DNA of 64,000 nt from Gordionus sp. m RMFG-2023 (GCF_954871325.1 NC_088777.1:1860001-1924000); one strand, 5' to 3'; shown: positions 35,425 to 48,749, counted from the first letter of the stretch. Numbers and translations are program-made. Notes: generated by a model from the letters alone, not told the origin.

Positions 35425-36593
35425 GTAAGAATTACGGTATCTTTCGTTATATTATCATAATTTTAATAACAATAAAACCATATACAATATATTAACGTTT
35501 TTATATAATTTTCATAAAAAATTTTTTATTGATACAAAAATATTTTATAATTAAAATGTATTTCAATTGCTCAAAATGTGGGAACATTTTTTTTTATTGT
35601 TATCTTTATTCTTACTCTATTACTCTTTAAATTACACCTCGATATATAAAATTTGATATTATAAACGTTTTATATTTGTTTGGGGGATTTAGCCAAAAAA
35701 TATATAACCCCTATTCCTATTCCTCTAGTATATTGTATTTATTATTACAATAAGTCGAGTTCTTAGTGGATATAATTGCAACATTGTCATAAAAAAAAAT
35801 ATTATTTTAGGATAGAAAAATTATAAAAGATTGTATAAATATTACTTAATAAATTGCCTTTAATGGGAAATAATTACTTTTTTCATTTCTTCGCTTTGTA
35901 ACATTATATAAAAATGTAATAAAAAAAAATAACTTACTTATAATAATCCTTGAATTTTTAGAAATTAAAGAAATTAAAAAAGCAGACGATAATATAATTT
36001 TCAAAGATATTTAAAATTTTGAATCGACGATATTAAAATTTAAAAAAATGGCAGCCTCAATTTAAACAATGGAGGCGTCACGTTACGGCAAAAAAGTAAA
36101 CGCTCAATTTGTGTGCACTATTATCCTGCAAATTTAAACATAATCAAATTTTGAGCTTTTGTTCATCCAGTTTTTCTTTCCTTTTATTAATCATATGTTT
36201 TACTTTTAAAATAGTAATGATGAGTGTCATTGATAGCTTTTTTTTCAACTTTATCGGGCTCATTTTTATATAAAAAGAAAATTTCTCAACATTATCGAAA
36301 AATAGAGGGAATTCTTATCTAAAATGGGAAGAAGAAGAAGATAATTCTATTTAAAATTAGCTCAAAAATAATGCAATTCTTATCTAAAATTGGCAAAAAA
36401 AGGGGGAACCATAGACCAGAGGTCTGATTGGGCCAAGCTGGGGGAAAAATAGAAGATATTTGAATACGGACCGGTTTCCGATTTTAATTTTTCATTTGTC
36501 CGCAGAAACTTTCACGTGACTATTCAAAATCTCTCAATTTTAAATCTCGTTTAACGAATAACGATTTTTAAATTTGATTTTGTTATTTCTTAT

Positions 36594-36609
36594 TTTCTTT
36601 CTTTCTTTT

Positions 36610-36668
<59 letters not shown>
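36594..36668. repeat. (CTTT)n microsatellite (intergenic)
   Basis: About 75 bp of CTTT units with one CTTTTT interruption. Same motif and orientation as the array at 19141. Confidence 0.96.
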
Positions 36669-37221
36669 CATGTAAAATTTTATAAGCGCTACACGACGAA
36701 AATGAATCGCATCGCTAATATAATACATTATAAATTTTACCTATTTAATAACCAACAACGCAATCGCAATCGCTTGAGCTATTCGCGCTTACTTTAAACG
36801 AGGCCTTTAATTCCGCACAATTCTAACACGATATTTTTGTCTGTATTTATATATGAATAAAGTTCACGATAAAGATTCAAAAATCTCGCGGCCATACCCT
36901 ACTTCAAAATCATATTTTTGTTTTAGTTTTAAAAAATTGGCAAAGTGATTTTGAAATTGAGAGCTTCCAAATGCTCATGTCAGATTTCTGGATGAGTCGT
37001 TATTTCGGTTAGGGTAATGCCGGCTTTTATAAATACGTACACGTGACACGGGATACGGAATCTCCGAGGATTTCAGAATCCCAAAGTGAGAATTTGGTTA
37101 TTCTAATTCCCTCGTTTTTTTTATTCCAATTTGTTAGAACTACAGTCTTTTTATTCTTTATGGGTTCCATAAAAGCATAAAAATTGAACAAGTTGCTAAT
37201 TATTATAGCTCTATATATATA

Positions 37222-37434
37222 TTAGACCCATGCAGGCCCGGCCCTAAGTCCAGCCCGGGTACACGGGCTGGGCCGTATTTTAATAAAAATATCCGGGCCG
37301 GGCCGTATATTTTAAAACCAAATATTCGAAATCGCCATTATTAGCTATAAAAATCAAAAATGAATATATCTATATTTTAAAAAAAAACCGGGCCGGACCA
37401 GGTATTTGCAAATGGCACCTCTGCAGGTCACCGA
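37222..37434. mobile_element. GC-rich repeat family 3 copy (intergenic)
   Basis: Full-looking copy: CATGCAGGCCCGGCCCTAAG, CGGGTACACGGGCTGGGCCG, ATATCCGGGCCGGGCCGTAT, then GCAAATGGCACCTCTGCAGG at the right end, the same right-end phrase as other copies. Confidence 0.62.
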
Positions 37435-37529
37435 GATATATAAAGTAAAAAAAAATTTTATTATATAAAATTAAGTTCTCCATTAAATTTATTAATTATT
37501 TTAAAAATGATAATTTAGATAGTAATTAA

Positions 37530-37620
37530 ATATAATGTTAGTGTAATTTTGGTATAATTTTGTGTAATTTTGCATAATTTAGTGTAATTTTGGTATAATT
37601 TAGTGTAATTTTGGTATAAC
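37530..37620. repeat. Short AT-rich tandem repeat of about 20 bp
   Basis: Four to five imperfect copies of TAGTGTAATTTTGGTATAAT. Non-coding. Confidence 0.85.
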
Positions 37621-37689
37621 AGATTAACCAAACTAAAAAAAAATAGTCAAAGTAAAGCTAGTAAAATCATTTTTATATTAAATTATTAT

Positions 37690-37865
37690 CTTCAATTTGA
37701 GCCGATTTTTAAAAAACGGCTAACTCAATATTTTATCCAGAAAAATACTATGCAAGCCCTAAAGATTTTGCTTCTTAGAAGGCGGCACACATCATAGGAT
37801 TGAACATCTATTGGCAAAATCTCAACGCTCAGGCAATATTTTCCTTAGAGCCGTTTAACAACACT
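37690..37865. mobile_element. hAT-like MITE family 2, left tip lost (intergenic)
   Basis: Starts within the family at TTCAATTTGAGCCGATTTTT, contains GGCTAACTCAATATTTTATC and GGCAAAATCTCAACGCTCAG, and ends GCCGTTTAACAACACTT. Left tip absent. Confidence 0.72.
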
Positions 37866-38149
37866 TAAAATTAAAAGGTGTGATTATCGAAAATGAAAAA
37901 CATTTAGTTATAATATATAATATATATATTATATAAATTATGAACAATAACACGCTAGATTATTTATAATTATCAAAAAAATTAAGGTAATTAAACGAGA
38001 TAAACATCCTAATTTTTTTGTAATTCAAAATAATATTATAAGTCAAACACAAAAATTTATATACGAAAAAAAAATGAAAGAAAGAATGAAATAAATAAAT
38101 TCCCAAATTAAATAATAAAAAAAAGGTGAAAAATATAAGCGTAAAAAAT

Positions 38150-39250
38150 GTAAAGATTTTTAAGGAAGATAAAAAATTGAATCTAGCCAAGGTCTTTGGA
38201 GAGAAGACTGCCATTGAAACTTTGGTAATTCGCTTTAAGAATAATAACTGTAGACAGTTCTCCGACTTGAGGAAGAAGCCTTATCGCCGGTATGCTTGTG
38301 GATGTGAAATCTTAAATCCGTTCCTTGAAGAAGGAGAATGCAAGCTTACCAAAGGAAGTTACGGTAGTGAATATTATTTGGGTTAAAGTGTGATCTTCTG
38401 ATATTTCCGAATATTTGGATATTGGATGTTGTTTTTTTGTTCATGTAGGTTTGGAGTTTGGTTGGATAAAGCTAATAGATCTATACAAGAATAGTCAAAA
38501 ACCGGAAAATCGGCCCCGTTTCGGTAAGATCAGGGTGTTTCTGTTAGTCCATTTCCATAGGACCTTAGTCCTGGTGATTCAAGTATAGCGGGTATTAAGG
38601 CGAATTTCAATGCTCGCTGGATCAAGAAATTGCATTAGGTTTGCCTTAGGATGCGTCCTTTGAAAGATCTGCAATGTAAACTGTATCTTCCCTTGCAGTC
38701 TATGAGAATTCTGTCGACAGAATAGAAGTAAGGAAAGATTATTGTACAATTTAGGTGGATTCCTATTCTAATGGGTTAGCTCATTATTGGTTAGTTAGAG
38801 TTGAAGATTTTTGAAAGGAAAGACTTCCAAAAACTTATGCCCGGATCCATTAATTAAGAAATTGAGGAGAGAACCATCTGTTGGGAGTATGCTAGATAAA
38901 TGAATTTCAACGCAGCATGCTACAATTGACCTGTCCCAATCCTTCTGTCTATTTATGGTGATGGGATATCGTTAACACGTGTCTGTTATAGCAGGATAGC
39001 ATCATCTAAGGAAAAGTCATTTGTGAGGTGTGGGACGTGATTGTGGGTTTCGAAAGTAGACTGCCAAAATAAAGGCAATGAAAGCAAGATTGGTGGGAGT
39101 TCTAATCCCTAAATCACGACTTTTGGGAGTTCTAATCCCTAAATCCCCACTTTTGGTGGGTAATGAAGCTTGAGCTCAAGCTGTTTTATTGATTCAAAAT
39201 ATTTTCGGTAAGGGAATTACCATCTACCAGTCGAATTGAAAGTGTTGTGA
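38150..39250. other. Unclassified island with fewer homopolymers than its surroundings
   Basis: About 1.1 kb with more even base use than the flanks and few A/T runs. It includes an 86-codon frame (38126-38386) whose part CRQFSDLRKKPYRRYACGCE and ILNPFLEEGECKLTKGSYGS I do not recognise. A 30-bp direct repeat, GGGAGTTCTAATCCCTAAAT, occurs twice at 39096-39145. Options are a decayed transposon or retrocopy, organelle-derived DNA, or a non-coding RNA gene. No introns, tips or poly-A tail were seen. Confidence 0.4.
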
Positions 39251-39359
39251 TTCAAATTCACCCCTCTTACGACAAATGAAAATAGGATGATTCGAAAAGG
39301 TTATCCTTGTTATAATATATGGATTTCATATTACGAAAATCTATCCGTAAATTTCCGAA

Positions 39360-39545
39360 CAGGGTATTTTTTTTAAAATTTTATGGCTCTGACCGAATTA
39401 AAAAAATCTGGGCCGGGCCGAAAATTTTTTTTTTTATATAGAAAACCCAGATTCCGCCTGGGAATATAAAACCCTCAGCTGGACAAACCGATTTTTTTTC
39501 CCTAATTCCGGACCGGGCCATGCTAAAGGATACCCCTGCTGGTCT
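39360..39545. mobile_element. GC-rich repeat family 3 copy, eroded (intergenic)
   Basis: AAATCTGGGCCGGGCCGAAA and TTCCGGACCGGGCCATGCTA with the right end ACCCCTGCTGGTCTCTGAT. Eroded copy next to a family 2 fragment. Confidence 0.52.
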
Positions 39546-39670
39546 CTGATATTTTGTAAGCCATTTTGCTCATAGATGGCAGAAAGATTTGGAAGTCCAT
39601 TTTGCCTAATTTCGAGGCTCACATAATATCATTTTGCCTAAAATCTTAATCGGGCTTTTTAACTACCCTA
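39545..39670. mobile_element. hAT-like MITE family 2 fragment (intergenic)
   Basis: Fragment with CCATTTTGCTCATAGATGGC, AGAAAGATTTGGAAGTCCAT and AATCGGGCTTTTTAACTACC, the right half of family 2. It abuts a family 3 repeat on its left. Confidence 0.5.
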
Positions 39671-42600
39671 AACTTGAACTTCCGGTGCGCTCCGCTACTG
39701 AAAAGAGAGTCAACCCCTTTTGGTCCCAACTATATAGCAAATGTAGTGTTTGTATAAGTTTAATAAATTTTATTTTTTGGATCTATCTAGAATCTTGAAT
39801 TTACGATAATTCACCTATCCTTCATTTTATAACGAAAAGGTTTTTACTTTTTCCCATTATTACCGTAATAATAAATTTGAAAATTAAAAAATAAAAATAG
39901 AACATAAACGAAATTCTATTTAATTTTTTTAATTTTAAAATTTATTTTTAAAAAAAATTTATACATGTTTCGTGGATCAATAAAAAGGTAAAAAAAAAAA
40001 TAAAACATTTTTTAAATGAACTATGATGCTTAATAAATAAAATATACCTTATAAAATAATTTGTAATAGCCAATTATGTTTATATATATAAAGGATTGTA
40101 AAAAATACGAAAAAGGAGGTGAGGTTTTAATTTTTTTATATTTAAAAGGTAATAAATTTATATATATTTTTTATTCTGAACTATAGCCAAATAAACGTAA
40201 GGAATTTTTAAGATACTTTTGTCGTTCATTTTAAGGTTAAGATAAACATATGGTTTGTAACCGAAGTTTTAAACCCGCGACCTTATGTTAACCGAAAATC
40301 GGAGATCTAGAATCTAATTTTGTTAACGGTTCGAGTTAACCGATTTTTTTAAAAACGCCGAAGACAAGATTTTGCGTTATGTTCAAGGGTTACGTTATAT
40401 AACGCTATCGAAACCACAGCTGATTCTTAAATAGCGCATTAAATTATATATATCTTCTGCTTTATAACAAAATCTTCTGCTTCATGACAAATATTTAATT
40501 TAAAAAAAATAAATCTGCTATTTTTAATTTTTATCATCGCAATCGTACCATTCCTTTTTCCTCAAATTTTATCGTAGCGTTATTCATCATAACATTCCAT
40601 ATATTAATAAATTATATCTATTCATTGGTCCGATTTTCTAATTAACGCACCGCTTGAACCTGTTATAAGTTAGCCACTAGTCTCGAAATTTCGTCAATAG
40701 ATGTTCTTACCTTTTCAGCCATAGTTGGGTAAAATCTCCAAGCCTTGATTAATTTACTTTTTGTACTAAAATCTTGAGTTCATCGTTTTACACAAAAGTT
40801 TAACAACAATTACCTTAGATCTTTAAAACAGGGAACAATTGATGGAACCCGAAACCTAACCTAGAAAACATTCTAAATTTATAGGAACCAAAACCGGAAT
40901 CCATCTTGAAAATTCTAGACGATTCTAACAAAAAAAAACATGTGTAATTTATTTTATACATATATACATAGCTCTTATTTTAGTCACCTCATAGTGTTAT
41001 CCTTTATCAAACATATGGTGTCCTCTTTCTAAGGCTTTGAGGAGAGGTGGACACTATATTTTGGGAAAAGTGTCACTATTAGTTTGAATAAAAGGACACC
41101 ATACGACTAGAAAATAGCATAATATATATGTTGTTTGAGACGCAAAAATTTCTGATGGAGGCTGCAAATTTTTTAAAGAAAATTTGATTTTTAGAATATT
41201 TATAATGGGTAAATATGATATGTTTTCTAGAATATTTCCATGGGGGGGGGGGGGGCGCTGCTTCCTAGAAGTCGACGCTTATTCAGAATTCTAAAGAGTA
41301 AATATATAAAAAAGACAAACCTGGAATACAATCTCAAGATTAATTCTTGGGGCTTTCCTTTTGGTTAAATTTTTTCTAAATTGTTAGAAATTCAAATTAA
41401 GCGATCAATCAAACCAACGTTTTAATTTTCTGTTAGATAATACATGAAATAGCTTTTTTTTTAACTACCCCTCCCCACCCCCCCACCCAGTTTTCTTGGA
41501 AATCCATAGTATAGAATGGTTCGAACGTCTGTAAATATTTTCCCAAATCGTGGTTCTAATTCCTTTCCCTGATTCTATTCTAGTTCTAATACCGCATCTT
41601 AGATTTGTCCTGATTTCTAAAGTCTCCTGTTCGTCTTTCACTCGAAAATCGTAATTTCTTATTTATATTTTTTCCCCAATCATTTCTCTTTAAAATCTTA
41701 ATAACTTGGCTCAAGGTATGTTTTTTTTTGAGGGGGGGGGGGTAAATTCACATGATATATTAAAGTAAATCAAATCTAAAAATCCTTAGCCTCATTATAT
41801 TGGTACATAAAAAAAACAGTGAGCCTTTATATTTGAACAACCATCTAATTCATTCAAATAAGACTTGTAAGGTCTTCCTTGGTCTGGGAGATAAGGTCAA
41901 AGGCGTATACAACAATTGACCCCTATCAATGATTTGAGGACTCTGTATTTGTAAAATTTTATTGCCCCCCCCCTCCTTCCTCTGCAAGGGTTGCGGGGTT
42001 AGTTGTTAAATCTATATATAGGGTGTAACTATTGAATCCCTATAAATTACAAAGTATAACACGCTCATTGGTGGTTAAATGTCTCGCCTTTCGTCAAAAT
42101 AGGGTCAATCTTAAAAAACAGTTATTTTTCGGCAAAATGGTATATAACTCATTTCGTATCGTAATATTAAAACCAGATCCTGCAAAGGTCAATTAAGCTA
42201 GGATTGGTTTTTTTTTTAAAAGCTATGTATCAAAAAGGAAAATTGAAAATATCCAACATTTTCCAGCTGATTAATTTGATATAATTCAAATTTATAGTTT
42301 AAAAAAAAATCGACCAATCAAAAATTATTCCCATGCCCACCCGGATATCTTAAGGCCGGTACGGTTTCTAAGCCAAACTTTCGGGTATTTGGTTCTATAG
42401 TATATACATTAATTTCTCTATTTTGCCTCCAAACTCCCTCGTGGTGGGGTTGAAAGTCAGAGGTAAATTTTATTTCTCCCCTAAAAAAATATTCTTAGAA
42501 AATTTGGAGTAAAAATGGTATATCATCTCTCCCATCCGAACATAGGGAGAATTCCCTGAATCCTGAGCAATGCCGTCTACGCGAAAATTCAAACGTCGAA

Positions 42601-44061
42601 TTGAAGTAAGTAAATATCATTTTTTTAAATTTTATTTATTTTTTTTAAAAAAAAAACATAATTTTTAAAATGGTAACTTATTTTATGTTGCTCAAATAGA
42701 CCAGTGTGTGGAAGGAGGTGGGGGGGGGGGCTTTTATTTTGCTTTCTAGCAAATACATTTGATTGGGTGATTCTATTGGCTGGATTTTAAAGAAACTGTA
42801 AAATTTTCTAAGGAGAATGGTATATCGCTTTCCGTTCTACACTTGATTACGCTAATATGTAAGTGTTTCATAGACCATTTAAGAATTATGCGTGATCTGG
42901 ATCGCGTTAGGAGAGTATGGCGTAATATTTGAAATTTAAATCATATGTTGCGCTAAATACTTTTGTAGACAGAAATTATACATACCCTAAAATTTGAATC
43001 GATTTTTTCCAATACACTTCTTATATATTAATAAATTAAAGTTTTCTCCAAAACTTCGCGATAAAATTGCTTAAAACCTAGAGGGTATATAGGTATATTA
43101 GATATGATAAAAAAAACAGTTCTTTTAATGAGGAAAAAAACAAAGTTGTTTTTTTTTCTTCTGTTATTTTAAAAACAATTTTCCTTTATAAAAATTATCT
43201 AAAATCTATCAAATTTATTGGTTAATTTTTCAAATGTCACAATCATCATAATTTACCAATATTTTTTTTTGGAAGTTTTTCATTTATCAAAATCATTTTA
43301 TTATTCGTTCATTTTATGTTAAATTGACCCATGCTTTCTTTTTTGTCCTGTTATTTTAGATGTTTTTTCAGCTGTTTTTTATTTGTTTTTTAAAAAAAAG
43401 CATAATATCCCTTGTAGGTGGGCATTCTATAAACATGGTTGAATGGAAAAATGAGATATTTCAAAAAACCCATACTATAAAGGAGTTAAAATTTTAAATA
43501 TTCCTTACATAACCTTATAAATTTACTTTAAAAAAAAATTTGACTTATTCATTAGATTAATTTTATTATATTCTTCTCGTCTGCTTTTCTTCCAATACTC
43601 GAATGGGGAAAGAAAACCTAAATGCGCATGTGCGGCATATGAAGAAAGAAACGAAAAGAAGAGAAAGAGAAAGAGAAGAGAAGAGAAGAGAAGAGAAGAG
43701 AAGAGAAGAGAGAGAGAAGAGAAGAGAAGAGAAGAGAAGAGAAGAGAAGAGAAGAGAAGAGAAGAGAAGAGAAGAGAAGAGAAGAGAAGAGAAGAGAAGA
43801 ATATATCCCACTTTTATTAAACTTATAATATCGTCAGCCCAAAAAATTTGATTTTACCAGATTAAATCCCACTTTAGTATATATATAATACAAAGTTTTA
43901 AATTTAATTTTCCTATTTATTTTTATTCAGAATAATTTATAATCTTTATGCAACGTCCTTGGTCTTATTTTTTCAAAAAAGTAATTAATTGAACCATTTA
44001 GAATATGGAAAAAAATATTTTATTTTTAAAATTCATTATTAAAAGCGTGATTAGTCATCTC
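39671..44061. other. Intergenic: no gene seen
   Basis: AT-rich, with long G runs (41242-41255 and others near 41735 and 42719), a possible degraded family 2 remnant around 40320-40810 and the GAGAA array. No exon-like conserved segment found on either strand. Confidence 0.6.
43653..43800. repeat. (GAGAA)n pentanucleotide array (intergenic)
   Basis: About 148 bp, mostly GAGAA, with AGAGAGAG interruptions near 43705. Open frames reading RREEKRREE across it are artefacts. Confidence 0.96.
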
Positions 44062-44475
44062 CATCGGGCTTAATTTTTCAAACCCGGCCCGGCCCGAAGT
44101 ATTTTAAAAACGTTATCCGGCCCGAAGTATTTTAAAAACGTTATCCGGCCCGAAGTATTCTAAAAACGTTATCCGGCCCGAACCCGAAATTTTTAAAATA
44201 ATTTTACGGCCCGGCCCGTATTTATTTAAATATAGAAATTAATTCTTTTAAAAAATTATAATTACCCAAAATAAAAGATATGTGTCGTATGACGTCTAGT
44301 TTCTATTTTAAATTAAAAATTTTAACCTAAAATTGATAAATTTTAGATATATTTAAAATAAATTCCAAGGCCCCACCCAGTCTGAACATTATTTTTTTTT
44401 AAAAAAATGGGCCCAGCCGGAGAAGAAGCCCGTTTGGGCACTGCTCGGTCGGGTAGGACCGTACCGGGCATATTT
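44062..44475. mobile_element. GC-rich repeat family 3 region with internal 28-bp tandem array (intergenic)
   Basis: Family 3 blocks AACCCGGCCCGGCCCGAAGT and ATTTTACGGCCCGGCCCG, then GAAGAAGCCCGTTTGGGCAC at the right. Within it, 44089-44172 is three copies of a 28-bp unit starting CCGGCCCGAAGTATT and ending AAAACGTTAT, nearly identical, so the array expanded recently relative to the rest. Confidence 0.62.
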
Positions 44476-45697
44476 TTTCAGGGTCCTGGATCACTCCATT
44501 TGGCGGTAATTTTGATAACGTGAACTTAATCTAAAACCTGTTTTCTAAGAAAGGGGTCCGAACCCACCTCGGTCCCATGTTAACCCGTGATCGATGGGTT
44601 GCCCATATCGGTCACCCTTTAGTCTGTGGTCTCAAAATGGCCAACCAAATTTTTGAACCGGAAACGGTTCCGAAACCCTGCAGGAAGGAATTATATCGCA
44701 TCAATATTTATCGAGACACGTGGCTGGTTCACGTTTCATTATAGACGCTGTCGCCACCCGGCCCGGTCGGGCTGACAGGCTAGCCTTTCAGTATTCTAAC
44801 ATCCACGACCTTTTACAAATAGTTTTATATTTTTATATTATGAATATACAACTCAACTTAACCAAAATTAAAACGAAATTATATTCCGATAAATTTAATG
44901 AAACTACTGAAGACTTCATATCACAAGTAATTACTCAGATATACCATTAAATATCAATATTATTACATTCCACCACCTGATGAGGGTGTTAGCATTGCGA
45001 AATTCCCTGTAGTGACCCGAACCCAATGAACAGCATAATTGGAACTCCTAGATTAGTTCAACGTCATTCCGGACCGAAAGGGTCTTTTCAGGTCCCCGTT
45101 CTTTAAACCTTTTTTTTAATAAGTTTATACTAAGATGAAACATTATAATTCTAAATTTTGTCGAAAGTTTCTTAGCTAATTATTTAAAAAGGATAAATTT
45201 AAATTTCTCATCTAACCTTTTATTTAATTATTTATTTATTATTTGTAAATTTTACTTTTTATTTGATTCCACCTTGTTATTTGAAATTTGATATCAAATA
45301 TTATTTTAAAATTACAAGTAAATGTCAAAATCAAAACCAATAAATCATTTTATATTTTAACAATAACGATTATCACAGAAAAAAAGGAAATTTGATGGGA
45401 TATCTATCAGTGTGATTGGAAACGATACTATTGAAAGTAACGCGCTGGTACAAAAAATGTAGCGGGCTATTAGCTACTTTTTTACTCTACTTTTATAAAG
45501 ATAAAAATTTATATTAATTTTTTTTTTGCTATTGAACGTATTTTAATTTTCAAATACGTAAATAAATTGTTATAAAAATTAAGACCAAAAATGAAATATA
45601 TATGGCGCCTTAAAGTGAAGAGAAAAGAGAGAGAGAAAGAGAAGAGTTTTAAAAAAAATCTTCTATAGAATATGCTGTTCCCGAACATTTATATCTT

Positions 45698-45927
45698 ATT
45701 GGTTTGTTAAACGGCTCGTCTTGGGCCGATTTTTAAAAACGTCTAACTCAAATATTTTAGCCGGAAAAATATTGCCTAAGTCTCCATATTTCCTTAATAG
45801 ATATCCAAACCCTTGTGCCATTCTATGAGAAAAATCTTCAGAGCTTGCCTAATACTTTTTCTGGATGAAATATTTAATTAACCCTTTTTTTCAAAATCGG
45901 CTCAAAACCAGCCATTTAACAACACTA
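45698..45927. mobile_element. hAT-like MITE family 2 (intergenic)
   Basis: Starts TATTGGTTTGTTAAACGGCT and ends CATTTAACAACACTA. Contains CTAACTCAAATATTTTAGCC and AAAAATCTTCAGAGCTTGCC. Flanks are only partly similar (ATATCT on each side). Full-length copy of about 230 bp. Confidence 0.75.
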
Positions 45928-46354
45928 ATATCTATGTTAGCTATTATTAGCCTAATTACCTGCTCTTTTGATTCAGTTAAGTTTATATATAAGGCTAATT
46001 CAGCTTTAAATTTAAATGTGTCTATCACACATTCCCATGGTCGTATAGATTCATTCGAGAATTTAATTTATATGAAATTAGTGTGCTCATTATGAGAAAA
46101 GAATAGCTCTTAAAAATCATCAAAATTGCTAAAAATAAATTTACCATTTGTCACCGCTGTCAGTATATCAAGATCACACATCATCTTAAAATTTCTACTC
46201 ATACAATAATTGATTTAAATGTTATAAAATTGAAAAAATTTATCATTAATCTGTATAAATGAAAATACTCATTATTTTTAGTAGGAATCAATATTTTTAG
46301 TAGGAATAATCAATTTGTTAAATTTGATTTGTGTGGACTTTTCTTGGTAAACTC

Positions 46355-46695
46355 CAAAGACATATAATAATTCCTAGATAGACGTTGCATTCATTAAAAG
46401 TGGACATCAATGAAAACAGCGGCGGATGTCATTTTGATTACTCATATCATTATTAAAAATTTTATACGAGAGGCCAATTAATACCTATATGGCTGACGCA
46501 AACTTTATTAAAGAATTGCCTGATCATCGAGATAATAAGGAAGCAAGTTATCAATTTAATAGTATAGTTTTTAAGATGAGAATAATTACTTTGTGGGTTA
46601 CCAAAATGGCGGTTCCAGCTGATTCGCATTCAACGACGCTTTCATATTATTACAAATGCATTGCATCGTCAGTCAAGAGGTTATTGTATGCATTG
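46355..46695. mobile_element. hAT-like MITE family 1, copy 3 (intergenic)
   Basis: Tips CAAAGACATATAATAATTCC and TATGCATTG, flanked by GTAAACTC (46347-46354) and GTACACTC (46696-46703), 7 of 8 matching. Contains GACGCAAACTTTATTAAAGA and GGTTACCAAAATGGCGG, diagnostic inner blocks of the family. Apparent open frames inside it are chance. Confidence 0.78.
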
Positions 46696-46944
46696 GTACA
46701 CTCAAATTATCGAGATATTTATCAATCTTCGCAACACTTGGAGTGCGGACATTTCTAAAATTTAGAGCACTTATAATTTTATCAAAATCTGTGTTTAACA
46801 ACACCTTTAGAAGTTTACTTTTCAGGTTAAAGCTGCTTGATTTCTATTGGTCGATATTTCGTACTACGCCAATCACTACCACCATTTTTTTTAAATCCTA
46901 TTTTGCTCGATTCTCGATGGGACCAATATTTATCTGGATTTAAA

Positions 46945-47090
46945 ATCCATAGGAGAAACCCGATATTTTAGCCAAAAATATTAAGCAAACTTGGAGATTT
47001 CCTAGATAGTAGAATGGCTGGCCATTAACGAAACTTTGAAGCTCGCTTAATTTTTTGGGTTTAAATATTGTGGCCGTTTTAAAAAATCGC
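46945..47090. mobile_element. hAT-like MITE family 2 fragment (intergenic)
   Basis: Fragment with AACCCGATATTTTAGCCAAA, AAACTTGGAGATTTCCTAG and a mirrored right half. Weakly preserved; tips missing. Confidence 0.45.
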
Positions 47091-47413
47091 CACTACCCCT
47101 CCCCCCCTACCCCCTTTCACTAACTAAAACTATAATCTATATTATATTAATAATAATAATATATTTAACAAAATATAAAAAAAATTATGAATTTATTATT
47201 TATTGCACGTTTTTTTTTGGCTGACCATATTCTAATGATTGGATGTTATTATGTATAAAAGATTTTTTTTTTAAATTGTGCATCTTGTGACAAAATAATA
47301 TTCCTAGTTCCCGAATGGATATTGGAAAAGGATCTAGCTGGCATCATAATTTTTTGGAGTTTGAAATAATTTTTTTTTTTTTACTTTTTGAAATTATATT
47401 TGAATTCACCGTA

Positions 47414-47555
47414 AATCAGGATACGATTATACGCTTGAACATCTGATCTAAAACTTTATATCAGGACATGATTATATATGCATGAACACCAAAAGCTAGA
47501 ACTTTTATCAGGATATGATTATATATGCATGAACACCAAAAGCTAGAACATTTTA
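47414..47555. repeat. Three tandem copies of a 47-bp unit
   Basis: Units begin ATCAGGATACGATTATACGC, ATCAGGACATGATTATATAT and ATCAGGATATGATTATATAT. The last two share GCATGAACACCAAAAGCTAG; the first is more diverged. Confidence 0.82.
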
Positions 47556-48587
47556 CAATGAAAACGGAAATTAAGTTTTAAATAAAAATTGGAAATATTT
47601 TTATAATTTATACTATTTAAAATTCCTCGTATTTTAAAAGGAAGGAAGGAAAACGGATGAAAGAAAAATTTTATTGTCCTAGAAAAAAAAAAATTATATG
47701 AATTTGTGGGAATCATTTTATGTATCGCTTCGTTTTATTTTTTTCCCTGCCAATTTGAAGTTGACTCCGGAAAATTGCCTTAGATCTTTATATTTTTTTT
47801 AAGGAATATAACAGCTTAGCCTCAAAAATTCAGTGCCCTGTAAGGAAAAAAAGTCTGAACCATTTTTTTTTTAGCCAATAAAATTTACCTAAGCCTCAAG
47901 TTTTGGCAAAACAGGACACACCCATGGGGTCTAAGATCGCATTATTTTTGGCTAAAAATCTTGATTTCTCTTGAGAGTTTCCTACAAAACTAGACCCTAA
48001 AAGATTGGTACACCTGCGCAGTGTTAGTGTTAGAGTCCTTGGCATCTTTACTGTAATTTTTTTTATTTGCTGTTCATGTCTCAATGTCAAACCCTTTAAA
48101 AATCTTCTTTTTTTTAAAAAATAAATATTTTTTTATACGAAAGTGATTTTATTCTAATATAATTTAAAAATCTAATATGTTTTACATTTTTTTTTGTCTA
48201 GTTTTTCATTTTTATCTCGATATTTGTTATTTATTTATCCTTATTTATATTGGCTCTTCTTTATTAAAATTAAGGTGTTTATTTGCGGAACTGAGGAAAT
48301 AAAAAGAGGCCATTTAAATATAGTCAGATCCTTTAAATATCTAACTATAGTGTAAACAAAAAAAATTATAAACTTGTTTATTATTCTTTGTTTTGTTTTA
48401 ATATTGTCAATCCTGGCCATCTTCCCGATTGGCAAATCATTTAAATCCAGTTTTGGGGGAGTAGGAGAGGGGGGGGGGTGTCACTTAAGATTTGGAGAGT
48501 TCAAAAAGTAAGAATTGGCTAATCTCCCTAGGGCCAGTTAAAAGATTATTTACAAGTTGCCGGCTGTTAAATTGAATATATTTACAT

Positions 48588-48689
48588 CAGGGACCTATAG
48601 GCCCGACCCAGTCTGCCCCGGGTACATGGGACGGGCCTAAAAAAAATACACGGGCCGGGCCTTGCAAATGGTACCTCTGCGGTTCTCTG
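48588..48689. mobile_element. GC-rich repeat family 3 copy, short (intergenic)
   Basis: Starts CAGGGACCTATAGGCCCGAC, contains GGTACATGGGACGGGCC and ends GGTACCTCTGCGGTTCTCTG. Tips match the 22174 copy. Confidence 0.62.
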
Positions 48690-48749
48690 ATCCATATTAT
48701 TTTTAGGAAAACAAAATCAATTGAAATTTTGCCAAGGTTCAAGTAGCTC

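Noticed and set aside
43566-43851. Open frames reading RREEK or SSLLF repeats
   Set aside because: They are products of the GAGAA pentanucleotide array.
46489-46943. Two overlapping open frames
   Set aside because: They mostly cover MITE family 1 copy 3.
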